This document shows, in pieces, positions 45,611-54,773 of a stretch of 64,000 nucleotides of DNA (its first letter is position 1; each line of letters begins with the position of its first letter). Source of the stretch: Synechococcus sp. AG-679-A04 (GTDB taxonomy: Bacteria; Cyanobacteriota; Cyanobacteriia; PCC-6307; Cyanobiaceae); the NCBI GenBank assembly GCA_003210775.1, contig QCUI01000005.1, forward strand, positions 1-64,000, read 5' to 3'. The notes under the pieces were generated by a model. That model was not told the DNA's origin. It was given only the letters and a program-made list of their open reading frames with translations, and ran no database searches. The position numbers and the translations under genes were made by a program.

Positions 45611-46648
45611 TTAACATGCTTGATCATCGCAAAATGGGACACACACAAAGAGGTTGCAGGCAAATGTTGGGCATCCGCATTGACCTAAATTCCTGCACTC
45701 CCCAGGCTGCATGTAGCATCCATCCGCAACTTTTATATCTCGATTAGCAATAGAACCTGTCAGTGATTGAATCACTGGTGTTTGCCAAGTTTTCTTCTCT
45801 ACTGTTGTTGCATTACCCGTACCAAAGCGATATTTAACATTGCCTGACACTCTGGTCTCAAAGATATCATCATGACTAGCCTGTAGCCCAAATATAAGAC
45901 TGTCAGATGCTTCGTATTCGAGTGCAACTTGCCCTCCTGATGAGCTCTCAGTTACGTAACAATCGGTATCTTGATAATAGTATCCAGCTTTTAACTTCAA
46001 GTTAGGTCTCAAGTAATAGCTTGCATCTAATCCATAAAGATCAAGCGCGCCGCCATTGTAGTTAGAATTTAGCCGTTGAAATGTATTTCCTACTGGAATG
46101 TTGGTATAAGCATTTAACCCAAGGCCACTTTCATGTACTGCTTCTGCATTGAAGGCAATTTGCTGGAAAAGGACTGTCCTCTTATCCCTAACACTCACTC
46201 CTGTATCTGCATTGCCTGAAGCGAGAGGACGGCTGTCATAACCAGCATTCAGCCCATACATCCAGGAGCGATCGTTATTCAGCCAGCGGTAGCCCAGTCT
46301 GGAGGAGGTGCTGATGGTGGTACCAGCAACATCGGTGTTGCTAATGCTGCTCTCGCCTGCTCGATCAGCGAAGTTCACATTCGCCAATGCATCAAAGAAG
46401 AAGACGCTGTTCTCGCCCACAGACAGCGGCAGGAACCCGCCAATACCGGCTTGGTTGGGTGTTCCTGCCCCTTGCAGTGCTCCCTGGAACCCCCAGTTGA
46501 AATTGATGGCGTCTTTGAGGTTGATCTCCATCACCCCGAGATCATCTGCACTGCCCTCTTGAGCAACGGCAGGCAGCAGAGCACTATTAGCGAGTGCCAG
46601 TGCAGCAACACCGCTCAGTGATAGCGACAGGTGCAGGGAACGCTGCAT
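45611..46648 (-). CDS. Outer-membrane barrel-like protein with Cys-rich tail
   Basis: A 345-residue exported protein with a signal peptide (about residues 1-29, ending PAVAQE). Residues about 40-275 have alternating aromatic/polar strands ending in Asn/Gly turns (SSRLGYRWLNNDRSWMYGLNAGYDSR, LDLYGLDASYYLRPNLKLKAGYY, NVKYRFG), like the beta domain of inverse autotransporters. A linker leads to a C-terminal tail at about residues 311-345 with eight cysteines (motifs CYMQPGEC, QCGC, FVCVPFC). The tail looks like a small disulfide-stabilised surface module. It lies 160 bases upstream of the precursor peptide gene on the same strand. Confidence 0.7.
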   Translation of the reverse strand: MQRSLHLSLSLSGVAALALANSALLPAVAQEGSADDLGVMEINLKDAINFNWGFQGALQGAGTPNQAGIGGFLPLSVGENSVFFFDALANVNFADRAGESSISNTDVAGTTISTSSRLGYRWLNNDRSWMYGLNAGYDSRPLASGNADTGVSVRDKRTVLFQQIAFNAEAVHESGLGLNAYTNIPVGNTFQRLNSNYNGGALDLYGLDASYYLRPNLKLKAGYYYQDTDCYVTESSSGGQVALEYEASDSLIFGLQASHDDIFETRVSGNVKYRFGTGNATTVEKKTWQTPVIQSLTGSIANRDIKVADGCYMQPGECRNLGQCGCPTFACNLFVCVPFCDDQAC

Positions 46649-46767
46649 TGAACTCGACAGTTAATTACTCAGTACATTGCTCTGCTTTTGCTGCTGCTGC
46701 GAGCTGCAGTAGGCAGTTTCAGCTTTGATTGATGTTAGTTTTTGATGACTATCTTCATCGGCCTGGC

Positions 46768-48477
46768 TTAAGACGAGCAGCTGTAGTGCGAGATGCCTCC
46801 GGCGCCGAAGAACTCCCGTGGTTTCAGTTGGTCGTAGCGAGCGGCGAGTTCGGGTGAGAGCGGTTCGTAGGGGTTGCGGAACACTGTCTGAAGTTCGTGC
46901 ACCAGGCTGTAGTCACCGCGAGCCGCCTGCTCATAGGCCGGTGCAATCAGCCATTCGCGCCAGGTGATGGCGGGATTGGTGCGTTGCATCGCAGCGGTGA
47001 TTTCTTCGGGCTCTCCGCTGCCGCTGAGCTGTTGGTGCCAACGCGTTAGCCAGGCGTTCCATTGCGCCTCAAGCTGTGCATCGCCGGGCACGTAGAAACC
47101 CCGCTTCAGCGGCGTGATCTCCTTCGGCAGTGATGCCAGTTCACGGAAAACAAGCGTGTAATCCGCCTTCGACGCCACCATCAGCTGCAGTAGATCGCCG
47201 ATCAGCTCCGCAGCAACGCTGGCCAGGCCGAGCTTGCGAGCCCACATGGCCTCCAGTTCGGCCTGCATGGCACCGCTGAACGACTCATGCAGCGCGTCGA
47301 GTTCGGCCGTTTCGGCTGGGTGATCCTTCAGCAGCGTTTTGAGCGCTGACCAGAACATCCTGTAGTTGGTTTCAGCAGCTTTGGGTTGATTTAAAAAGGA
47401 AAAATGAATCCCGCCGCCGGTCCAGGGTTGAAAGCGCGGGTCGAACAGTTCGCAGAAGCCGAATGGTCCGTAGTCGAGGGTGAAGCCGCCGGCGGCGCAG
47501 TTGTCGCTGTTGAAGTTGCCCTGGCAGTAGCCCACCCGCATCCAGTGGCACACCAGGTTGATTAAGCGCTCCCGGAACAGCCGCGCCAGCTGCACCACTT
47601 GTGCCGTGAATGGCAGGGAGTGATCAATGTCTTCGCGGTAATTCCGCTCGATCAGATGCTGCACGATCATCTGCAGCTCCTGATGGGCCTTAGGGTGAGC
47701 TTCGCGACGGGCGCGTCGTGCGAACAGCTCCAGCTGGCCCACTCGCAGAAAGGATGGCGCCACGCGCGTGGTGATCGCGGCTGGATTGTCGACCAGGATG
47801 TCGGGATCCATCGATGGCGAGGCGTCCGAATACCAGGGGCGACGCACGTTCTCTTCCTGGGAGACATAGAGCGTCAGCGAGCGAGACGTGGGAACCCCCA
47901 GGGCATGCATGAACTCTTGGGCCAGGAATTCCCGCACGCTGGAGCGCAGCACGGCCCGTCCATCGGCCCCTCGGCAATAGGGCGTCGGTCCACCGCCCTT
48001 CAGCTGCATCTCCCAGCGTTGCCCCTCGAAGAGGCCTTCGAAGATGGAGATCGCCCGACCGTCGCCGTAGCCGTTGCCGTTACCGAACGGACATTGCTGA
48101 TCGTATTCAGTGCCATAGATCGAGAGCGCATAACCAGTCGCCCAGCCATAGGGACGCATCGGTGCTCTGGCCACACTGATGTCGCCGGAGAACAGCCGCA
48201 GGAAGCTCTCATCCGCCACCAGCTCATGGCTGAGGCCAAGCTCGCTGAACAGGCTGTCGCTGTGCGCGACGTACTGCGGTTCCGCAAGAGGCGTTGGTGT
48301 GACCGGCACGTAATGGCCAGAGGTCACCTGGCGCGCCAGGTGATCATCCCCGGTGGCGGTGGACTCAGGATCGGGATGGAGAGTCTCAATCAGGGAGTAA
48401 TCGACGTGCCCCGCGAATTCGCAGAATGTCTGTGTTGAGGTGGATGCGCTCGAGCTGGCAGGCATCGGACCGGTCAT
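46768..48477 (-). CDS. selO: SelO/YdiU protein adenylyltransferase (pseudokinase)
   Basis: SelO family protein of 569 residues that transfers AMP to hydroxyl groups of proteins and is linked to redox stress. Conserved stretches seen include LRLFSGD, YGWATGYALSIYGTEYDQQCPFGNGNGYGDGRAISIFE, LKGGGPTPYCRGADGRAVLRSSVREFLAQEFMHALGVPTSRSLTLY and GNFNSDNCAAGGFTLDYGPFGFCELF. Full family length. It ends CSS, a variation of the cysteine tail of the bacterial family. Divergent from the HisC-like gene. Confidence 0.93.
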   Translation of the reverse strand: MTGPMPASSSASTSTQTFCEFAGHVDYSLIETLHPDPESTATGDDHLARQVTSGHYVPVTPTPLAEPQYVAHSDSLFSELGLSHELVADESFLRLFSGDISVARAPMRPYGWATGYALSIYGTEYDQQCPFGNGNGYGDGRAISIFEGLFEGQRWEMQLKGGGPTPYCRGADGRAVLRSSVREFLAQEFMHALGVPTSRSLTLYVSQEENVRRPWYSDASPSMDPDILVDNPAAITTRVAPSFLRVGQLELFARRARREAHPKAHQELQMIVQHLIERNYREDIDHSLPFTAQVVQLARLFRERLINLVCHWMRVGYCQGNFNSDNCAAGGFTLDYGPFGFCELFDPRFQPWTGGGIHFSFLNQPKAAETNYRMFWSALKTLLKDHPAETAELDALHESFSGAMQAELEAMWARKLGLASVAAELIGDLLQLMVASKADYTLVFRELASLPKEITPLKRGFYVPGDAQLEAQWNAWLTRWHQQLSGSGEPEEITAAMQRTNPAITWREWLIAPAYEQAARGDYSLVHELQTVFRNPYEPLSPELAARYDQLKPREFFGAGGISHYSCSS

Positions 48478-48543
48478 GGCAGTTCCCCCATCATCGGCGT
48501 GATCGACAGGACTGGTTGGGTTGTCAGGGATGTCGATAGCTTG

Positions 48544-49653
48544 ATGGCCATGACCGCACCCACTCCCTCGCCTTCAGCACGCCCTGACGTTGAGAGTCTC
48601 AGGGGTTACAGCGCGCCTCTGGAGGGGCGCCGTGGCCTGCTTCGTCTTGATTTCAACGAGAACACCCTTGGTCCCAGTCCGGCTGTTGCGGAGGCGATTC
48701 GCTCCTTTCCGGCTGATCAGATTGCGGTCTATCCCGAGTACGACGGACTGCGGGAGGCGCTGATCCGCAATCTGCAGGCTTCACCCGCTGGCTTGGCGCA
48801 TGAACTGTTGCCGCAGCAGGTGGGGCTGTTCAACGGGGTGGATGCTGCGATTCATGCGGTGATTCACGCCTATGGAGCAGCGGGCGACACCCTGCTCACC
48901 ACCAGTCCCACTTTTGGTTACTACGCCCCTTGCGCTGGGATGCAGGGGATGGTTGTCGAAGCAGTGCCCCATCTCCTGCCAGGTTTTCGCTTTCCGCTGG
49001 AGGCGATGCGCGCGGCCTTGCAGCGTGGGCCGAAGATCCTGATGCTCTGCAATCCCAACAACCCCACCGGTACGCGCTTGTCGGTGGAGCATGTGCTGCA
49101 GTTGGCTGCGTCCGCCCCCGACACGCTTGTGGTGGTGGATGAGCTCTATGAGGCCTTCACAGGAGACAGCGTGTTGCCGACGGTCGATTTCGGGCTGCAT
49201 TCCAATCTGTTGGTGCTGCGCTCCCTGGCCAAGACCGCCGGTCTGGCCGGTCTGCGCATGGGATTTGCGATCGGTTCGACGGAGGTGGTCGATCGGGTCT
49301 GCCGGGTGACCGGTCCTTACGACGTGAACAGCTTCGCGGTGACAGCGGCGTTCGCGGCTCTGAGCGATCAGGATTACACCGACAGCTATGTGGCTGAGGT
49401 GTTACGAGCGCGTGACTATTTGGTAGCGGAACTGACGCGATCCAGTGCCGTATTCCATTTCGACGGAGGGAACTATCTCCTGGTCTGGCCCCGTTCCCCC
49501 GCTCAGCAGGTGGAGCAGCAATTGAGGGATGCCGGGATCCTGGTGCGCTCCATGTCCGGCAAGCCACAGATCGACGGATCTCTGCGCGTGAGCATCGGCA
49601 CCCAGGCGCAGATGCAGAGGTTCTGGGAGTGTTATCGACAGCTTGAGTGCTGA
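48544..49653 (+). CDS. hisC: Histidinol-phosphate aminotransferase-like
   Basis: PLP enzyme of about 369 residues from ATG 48544 (or 48550). It has LDFNENTLGPSP, a typical HisC opening, LLTTSPTFGYYAPCAG, CNPNNPTGTRL, VVVDELYEAF and the PLP lysine in LRSLAKTAGLAGLRMGFAIGS. A second aminotransferase of this class (18440) looks like CobD. The open frame extends upstream to 48499 without homology. Confidence 0.85.
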   Translation: MAMTAPTPSPSARPDVESLRGYSAPLEGRRGLLRLDFNENTLGPSPAVAEAIRSFPADQIAVYPEYDGLREALIRNLQASPAGLAHELLPQQVGLFNGVDAAIHAVIHAYGAAGDTLLTTSPTFGYYAPCAGMQGMVVEAVPHLLPGFRFPLEAMRAALQRGPKILMLCNPNNPTGTRLSVEHVLQLAASAPDTLVVVDELYEAFTGDSVLPTVDFGLHSNLLVLRSLAKTAGLAGLRMGFAIGSTEVVDRVCRVTGPYDVNSFAVTAAFAALSDQDYTDSYVAEVLRARDYLVAELTRSSAVFHFDGGNYLLVWPRSPAQQVEQQLRDAGILVRSMSGKPQIDGSLRVSIGTQAQMQRFWECYRQLEC

Positions 49654-49661
49654 GCGGACAC

Positions 49662-50405
49662 TCAGCGCATCACCTCGATCACTGTGCTGTCGTTCAGGCT
49701 GCCTGGCAGGGAGAGGGTGGGTCCAACCTTTCGAACCTGTGTACCGCTCATTGCATCCAGAAAGGGCTGAACCCCGCCTTGATCGCAGCCGCTCGGAGCC
49801 TCACCATTCACGTATTGCACAGGAATCACCCGGCGTGGATTGAGCTGCCTCACCACATCGGCGGCTTCTTCGCCGCTGTATACCTTTCCTCCGCCTCCAA
49901 CGCCGATGATCAACACGTCAGGGCGACCCAGCAGCACCCTGTCTTCACCGCTGAGCGGCGCAGCTGTTCCTCCCAGATGGGCGAAGTTCAGGCCTCCTTG
50001 CTGCCAGCGCCAGATCGTGGCGTTACCGAAACGACGTCCACCCATTCGGTCATGCGGAGCGGAAAATCCTTCCAGGTCCATGCCACCAACGCGATAGGCC
50101 CCCGGCTTGGAGAGGTAGGTCCCACCGCCAATCCGTGCTCCTTCATCCGGGAGTTCGGAGCTGGCCAGGGTCACGTTGGCGCTGACGCGTGGTTCGCTGA
50201 GCCCCGCGGCGCAGCCCACGGCCCGGAAGGGGTTCACCAGCACCGACTGGCCGCCGCCACGTATCAGCAGAGCACTGTGCCCGTAGCTGGTGATTGAGAC
50301 ACCTGCCGCCTGCACGCCGGTGCCGCTGAATCCGGCCAGCATCGTGGATGCGGCCAGGGAGAGGATGGCCCGCCCAGGAGCCTGGCGTTTCAGGAAGACT
50401 GTCAT
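49662..50405 (-). CDS. Exported metallo-beta-lactamase-fold protein lacking the metal motif
   Basis: A 247-residue protein with a signal peptide (ILSLAASTMLAGFSGTGVQAA). The strand-turn pattern SITSYGHSALLIRGGGQSVLVNPF is that of UlaG-type metal-dependent hydrolases, but the metal-binding HxHxDH motif is replaced by LASSELPDEG; some other histidines remain (SAPHDR, NFAHLGG). If this assignment holds it is a catalytically altered member. Function unknown. It lies between hisC (convergent, 8 bases apart) and trpG. Confidence 0.72.
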   Translation of the reverse strand: MTVFLKRQAPGRAILSLAASTMLAGFSGTGVQAAGVSITSYGHSALLIRGGGQSVLVNPFRAVGCAAGLSEPRVSANVTLASSELPDEGARIGGGTYLSKPGAYRVGGMDLEGFSAPHDRMGGRRFGNATIWRWQQGGLNFAHLGGTAAPLSGEDRVLLGRPDVLIIGVGGGGKVYSGEEAADVVRQLNPRRVIPVQYVNGEAPSGCDQGGVQPFLDAMSGTQVRKVGPTLSLPGSLNDSTVIEVMR

Positions 50406-50431
50406 GGGGGGATGCCTGCTGGCACAGGAAG

Positions 50432-51040
50432 CTAGCAGTGCTGAATGCGCCCTTCAGCCACTCGAAGGAAGTTGGCCAACAGGTTGTGCCCGGCTTCCGT
50501 CAGCACGCTTTCCGGGTGGAACTGCACGCCCTGGAGATGGTGATGCTCACGATGACGCAGTCCCATCACGGTGTCGTCCTCTAGCCATGCAGTGACTTCC
50601 AGGCAGTCCGGAAGACTGTTGCGATCAGCGATCAAGCTGTGATAGCGGGTGGCGGTGAGGGGCTGGGGCAGACCCGCGAAGACGCCTTCGCCGCGATGCA
50701 ACACCGGAGAGGTTTTGCCATGCATCAGTTGTGCGGCCCGCACGACTTTGCCTCCGTACGCCTGCGCCAGAGCCTGATGGCCCAGACAGACACCCAGGGT
50801 GGGAATATTTGGTGATAATTCCTTCAGTACCTCCAGGCAGACCCCCGCCTGATCGGGATCTCCGGGCCCAGGAGAGAGCAGGATGGCATCGGGGCTGAGG
50901 TCGCGGATCTGGGCAACGCTGAGCGAATCATTGCGCTCCACTCGCAGATCTTGGGCCAGAGGGTGCTGAGCGGCTAATTCCCCGAAGTACTGCACCAGGT
51001 TGAAGGTGAAGCTGTCGTAGTTGTCGATGACAAGCAGCAT
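50432..51040 (-). CDS. trpG: Anthranilate/aminodeoxychorismate synthase glutaminase
   Basis: Class I glutamine amidotransferase of 202 residues supplying ammonia to TrpE or PabB. Catalytic Cys in [10 protein letters not shown], His/Glu in [24 protein letters not shown] is the oxyanion-loop motif. TrpG and PabA cannot be separated by sequence alone; many bacteria use one for both. Followed upstream by dgkA with a 3-base gap on the same strand. Confidence 0.92.
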   Translation of the reverse strand: MLLVIDNYDSFTFNLVQYFGELAAQHPLAQDLRVERNDSLSVAQIRDLSPDAILLSPGPGDPDQAGVCLEVLKELSPNIPTLGVCLGHQALAQAYGGKVVRAAQLMHGKTSPVLHRGEGVFAGLPQPLTATRYHSLIADRNSLPDCLEVTAWLEDDTVMGLRHREHHHLQGVQFHPESVLTEAGHNLLANFLRVAEGRIQHC

Positions 51041-51043
51041 CGC

Positions 51044-51517
51044 TTAGAGGCCGAGGCGAAGAATCAAGGGCGGCAGCACCAGCAGCAGGGCAATGACCAG
51101 AGAACTGATGGCCGCCACCAGAACCGCTGCTGCTGCGCAGTCCTTGGCGACTTTGGCCAGAGGGTGAAAGCGCCGCCCGATGGCCAGATCCACCACAGAT
51201 TCAATGGCTGTATTGAGCAGCTCAAGCACCAGTACGGCCGCCACGGTCAAGACCAGCACGGCCAACTGAATCGCTGGCAGCCCGAGCCACAGACCCAGGA
51301 AGAACACGACGCTGCCGATCCCCAGGTGGATGCGGAAGTTGCGTTGGCTGATGAAGCCGTAACCCAGTCCCTGAGCTGCGTAGCGGAAGCTGGACGGCAG
51401 GTCGCCGGCGATTTTCCAGGCTCCTCGATGGGCAGCGTGGTGGGCACGTCGGGTACTGCGCTGGCTGATCTCCTCGGTCAACGGAGCTCCATCGTCAGGG
51501 TTCCTTAGTGATTTCAT
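51044..51517 (-). CDS. dgkA: Diacylglycerol/undecaprenol kinase
   Basis: Small integral membrane kinase of about 157 residues from ATG 51517. Signature motifs: SFRYAAQGLGYGFISQRNFRIH near the middle and LELLNTAIESVVDLAIGRRFHPLAKVAKDCAAAAVLVAA with the catalytic glutamate in ELLNTAIE. Three hydrophobic helices follow the family layout. The N-terminal 45 residues are a variable hydrophilic extension. It overlaps ybeY by 23 bases if this start is right. Confidence 0.9.
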   Translation of the reverse strand: MKSLRNPDDGAPLTEEISQRSTRRAHHAAHRGAWKIAGDLPSSFRYAAQGLGYGFISQRNFRIHLGIGSVVFFLGLWLGLPAIQLAVLVLTVAAVLVLELLNTAIESVVDLAIGRRFHPLAKVAKDCAAAAVLVAAISSLVIALLLVLPPLILRLGL

Positions 51518-52091
51518 CTGCTGATTCACAGTTGATCTCACCGTGGGATTGAACGATACCGGCCATGGCAACCAGTTGCTCCTGGCATTGCAGCATCGCT
51601 TCCAGCTTCGAATCATTGGGATGATCCCATCCCAGCAGATGCAGCAGCCCGTGGCTCACCAGCCAGCAGAGCTCTTGTTCAAGGCTGTGCTCCTGCTCGA
51701 GAGCCTGACGTTCAGCAGTCGGCACTGACACGATGATGTCTCCCAGCTCAACGCTGGGGCTGCTGTCCGGGGGCATGTCCGCTTCCAGTGCTGAAAAAGA
51801 CAACACATCCGTGGCCCTGGGCTTGTCTCTCCAGCGTTCGTTCAAAGCAGTGATCTGGGCATCATCCACAAACTGCAGGCCGAGACAAATTTCCTCGCAG
51901 TCCAATAGCTGTTTGGGAGTTGTGTCGCCGCCTGTGGTGATGAGGTGTTGCAACCAGAGATCCAGGGTCGCGGCCCAGGTGTCTCCTTGGCTGAGACGTC
52001 GATGGGCTTCCGTCCCTTCTGCGGCCTGGATCAGTTGTTGTTCCGCTGGGGTGAAAGCCAGATCAATGGCAAAAGCCCTTGCGCTGCTCAC
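51495..52091 (-). CDS. ybeY: Endoribonuclease YbeY
   Basis: Single-strand endoribonuclease used in 16S rRNA 3' maturation, about 198 residues. The zinc-binding motif SHGLLHLLGWDH (H3xH5xH-type) and RATDVLSFS are clear. GTG 52091 is chosen because it overlaps the stop of the upstream DUF3285-type gene by 4 bases (GTGA); the longer open frame to 52325 has no similarity. Confidence 0.93.
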   Translation of the reverse strand: MSSARAFAIDLAFTPAEQQLIQAAEGTEAHRRLSQGDTWAATLDLWLQHLITTGGDTTPKQLLDCEEICLGLQFVDDAQITALNERWRDKPRATDVLSFSALEADMPPDSSPSVELGDIIVSVPTAERQALEQEHSLEQELCWLVSHGLLHLLGWDHPNDSKLEAMLQCQEQLVAMAGIVQSHGEINCESADEITKEP

Positions 52092-52288
52092 TGAGGCAGC
52101 GTTGGACGCCCTAGCCAGGCGACCACAAGGATGAAGCCGATGAACCCTGCGGCCGTGAGTCCGAGATGAAACAGGCTCTTGCTGCCCTTGCGGACCATGT
52201 TGCGCATGGCCTGCTTCACGAAGCTGGGCGGTGGTGTGGTCGGGGTGCTGTCGGTCGAAGTCTCGATGCCGTCGGCCTTTGAGCTCAT
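52088..52288 (-). CDS. DUF3285-type small membrane protein
   Basis: A 66-residue protein with a Thr/Pro-rich N-terminus, a basic stretch (SFVKQAMRNMVRKGSKSLFH) and one membrane helix (LGLTAAGFIGFILVVAWLG). It matches the small cyanobacterial family DUF3285, usually next to ybeY and prfB, as here: 2 bases after prfB and overlapping ybeY. Function unknown. Confidence 0.85.
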   Translation of the reverse strand: MSSKADGIETSTDSTPTTPPPSFVKQAMRNMVRKGSKSLFHLGLTAAGFIGFILVVAWLGRPTLPQ

Positions 52289-52290
52289 GG

Positions 52291-53419
52291 TCAGCTGTCC
52301 TCATCCTGTCCGGGGCTATCAACACCCTGGCGCAGCAGCGCCTGGATGAAGGGGTCGAGATCGCCGTTCATCACACCCTGCACATCGTTGGTTTCCTCCT
52401 GGGTGCGCAGGTCCTTGACCATCTGATACGGGTGAAAGACATAGTTGCGGATCTGATTGCCCCAGGCGGCCTCCACGATGTCGCCTCGAATGTCGGCGAT
52501 CTCTGCGGCCCGTTGTTCTTGGGCGATCACAAGCAGCTTGGCCTTGAGCTGGGCCATGGCCTTCTCTTTGTTCTGCAGCTGGGAGCGCTCCTGGGTGCAG
52601 CGCACAGCTAGTCCTGTGGGGACGTGCAGGATGCGTACCGCGGTTTCCACCTTGTTGACGTTCTGTCCACCGGCTCCGCCCGAGCGGCTGGTGGTTACTT
52701 CCAGGTCTTTCTCGGGAATATCGAGCTCAACTTCCTCCTCGAGTTTCGGCATTACCTCGATGCCTGTGAAACTGGTCTGGCGCTTGTCGTTGGCGTTGAA
52801 GGGAGAGATGCGCACTAGGCGATGGGTGCCTTTCTCATTGCGCAGGTACCCATACGCATAGCGCCCTTCGATTTCGATCGTGGCGCTCTTGATTCCTGCT
52901 TCCTCCCCCTCGCTGAGTTCATTCACCGTGACCTTCATGTCATGGTCTTCGGCCCAGCGGGTGTACATGCGCAGCAGCATCTGGGCCCAGTCCTGAGCAT
53001 CTGTTCCACCGGCTCCGGCATTGATCGAGAGCACAGCTCCTTCTTTGTCGTACTCACCGCTGAGCAGGCGCTCCAGCTCCCAGCGATCCAGTTCCTTGCG
53101 CAGTTGATCCAATCCGCCCTGGGCCTCGGCGAGCATGTCGTCGTCGGGTTCCAGGTCGTAAAGCTCGAGCGTGGCCTGGGCATCACCCACAGCTCCTTGC
53201 CAGGTCTTGAGCTGCAGCAGCTGTGCCTTCACCTCATCGAGGCGACGCATTTGCTTCTGGGCATTCTGTTGGTCGTTCCAGAAGTCAGGCTGGGCTGCGA
53301 GTTGTTCGAGGTCCTTCTGTCTGGCGTTTAGTGCAGGTACGTCAAAGACAGTCCTGGGCATTGCCCAGGCGATCAGTGAGCTCGGAGAGGTCGCGCTTGA
53401 AGTCGGTGAGGTCGAGCAA
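52291..53419 (-). CDS. prfB: Peptide chain release factor 2 with programmed +1 frameshift
   Basis: RF2 of about 375 residues that ends translation at UGA and UAA. The frame from TTG 53419 ([20 protein letters not shown]) reads to an in-frame TGA at 53344-53342 in the sequence CTTTGAC; a +1 shift skips base 53344 and continues as [15 protein letters not shown] to 52291. This is the classical autoregulatory site: scarce RF2 allows the shift. The recognition tripeptide SPF ([10 protein letters not shown]) and the peptidyl-hydrolysis GGQ ([11 protein letters not shown]) are intact. Any annotation starting at ATG 53361 would miss the N-terminus. Confidence 0.95.
53341..53350 (-). promoter_or_regulatory. 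RF2 programmed frameshift site
   Basis: The minus strand reads TGT CTT TGA C: slippery CTT followed by a stop TGA and C, the conserved CUUUGAC element. An AGG lies 6 bases upstream of the CTT, which may pair with the ribosome as in other bacteria. Confidence 0.95.
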
Positions 53420-53550
53420 CGGTGGGCGTTGAACGGATTTCGCGACCTTATCAGTGCGGAATCTCCGTGCTGTTGGTCGGGATGCTCAGGTTGCCCACCG
53501 ATCGCAGGCTCAATGCCTGCATAAGATCAACGTCCCGTCATGAGGGATCC

Positions 53551-53805
53551 ATGCCGAGCGTCGAGATCTATACCTGGCGCACCTGCCCCTTCTGCATCCG
53601 AGCCAAACAGCTGTTGGATCGCAAAGGCGTCGCCTACACGGAGTTTTCCGTTGATGGCGATGAACCTGCTCGCGATGCCATGGCAGCCCGAGGTGATGGC
53701 CGCCGCAGCGTTCCTCAGATCTTCATCAACGACCAACACATCGGTGGTTGTGATGAATTGCACGCCCTCGAGCGCGGCGGTGAACTGGATGGGCTGCTCT
53801 CCTGA
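53551..53805 (+). CDS. grxC: Glutaredoxin 3
   Basis: An 84-residue dithiol glutaredoxin with the active site CPFC ([16 protein letters not shown]), cis-proline TVP-like RSVPQIFI and the glutathione-binding GGCDEL. ATG 53551 begins MPSVEIYTW; the frame open further upstream to 53422 is noncoding or belongs to the prfB leader region. It is paired with gshB, 23 bases downstream. Confidence 0.94.
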   Translation: MPSVEIYTWRTCPFCIRAKQLLDRKGVAYTEFSVDGDEPARDAMAARGDGRRSVPQIFINDQHIGGCDELHALERGGELDGLLS

Positions 53806-53828
53806 GTTCACTGACACGGCCGTTGCTC

Positions 53829-54752
53829 ATGCGTCATCTGTTCGTGCTGGATCCGCTGGATCGGATCAATCCAGCCAAGGATTCCACCGCTGCTCTGATG
53901 CAGGCTGCTGCCAGATCTGAACTGGAGGTCTGGGCGTGCACTCCGGCTGATCTGATCGCGCTTGGCGATGAACCTCTCGCGATGGCCATGCCGGTTCAGC
54001 CTGAGCCCTGGATCACCGCCGGTGAGCGTGAACGGCTGCCGCTTGCCACATTCCAGGTGATCTGGATGCGCAAGGACCCTCCAGTTGACGAGGCCTATCT
54101 CTATGCCACCCATCTTCTTGATGTCGCCGAACGGGCCGGTGTTCGTGTTCTGAATCGTCCCGATTCACTGCGCACCTGGAATGAAAAGCTCGGGGCATTG
54201 CGTTTCAGTCGATGGATGGCACCCACGCTCGTTTCCGGAAGGGTGAGTGAGCTGAAGTCCTTTGCCCAAGCGCATAGCGAGATCGTGCTTAAGCCTCTGG
54301 GAGGCCGTGCAGGGCTTGGAGTGATCCGTGTGTCATCTCAGGCACCTGGCCTCAAGGCGCTTCTGGAATTAGTCACAGAGCAGGAACGACTGCCCGTGAT
54401 GGCTCAGTGTTTCCTCCCTTCGGTGAGTGAGGGCGACAAGCGCATCCTGCTGGTGGATGGTGAGCCGCTGGGTGCCATCAACCGCCGGCCAGCCGCTGGA
54501 GAATTCCGCAGCAATCTGGCGGTTGGTGGTCAAGCGGAAGCAACGCAACTCAGTGAGCGGGAACGCCAGATCTGTGTGGCCCTGGCGCCTGCTCTGAGGG
54601 CCGAAGGCTTGTTTTTTGTCGGTATCGATGTGATCGGCGGCATGCTCAGCGAGATCAACGTCACCAGTCCCACCGGCATCCGTGAGGTGGAACGACTGAT
54701 GAATCAGCCCCTTGCTGACCAGGTGATCGCTCGTCTGCGTGATCTGCTCTGA
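53829..54752 (+). CDS. gshB: Glutathione synthetase
   Basis: ATP-grasp ligase of about 307 residues joining glycine to gamma-glutamylcysteine. Motifs: [94 protein letters not shown]. Start ATG 53829 ([14 protein letters not shown]), with TTG 53823 just ahead. Neighbour of grxC, giving a glutathione-centred pair. Confidence 0.96.
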   Translation: MRHLFVLDPLDRINPAKDSTAALMQAAARSELEVWACTPADLIALGDEPLAMAMPVQPEPWITAGERERLPLATFQVIWMRKDPPVDEAYLYATHLLDVAERAGVRVLNRPDSLRTWNEKLGALRFSRWMAPTLVSGRVSELKSFAQAHSEIVLKPLGGRAGLGVIRVSSQAPGLKALLELVTEQERLPVMAQCFLPSVSEGDKRILLVDGEPLGAINRRPAAGEFRSNLAVGGQAEATQLSERERQICVALAPALRAEGLFFVGIDVIGGMLSEINVTSPTGIREVERLMNQPLADQVIARLRDLL

Positions 54753-54773
54753 GCGATCACAATTGGAGGCTGA

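Noticed and set aside
47599-48438. 279-residue plus-strand open frame
   Set aside because: Antisense to selO, which has clear family motifs.
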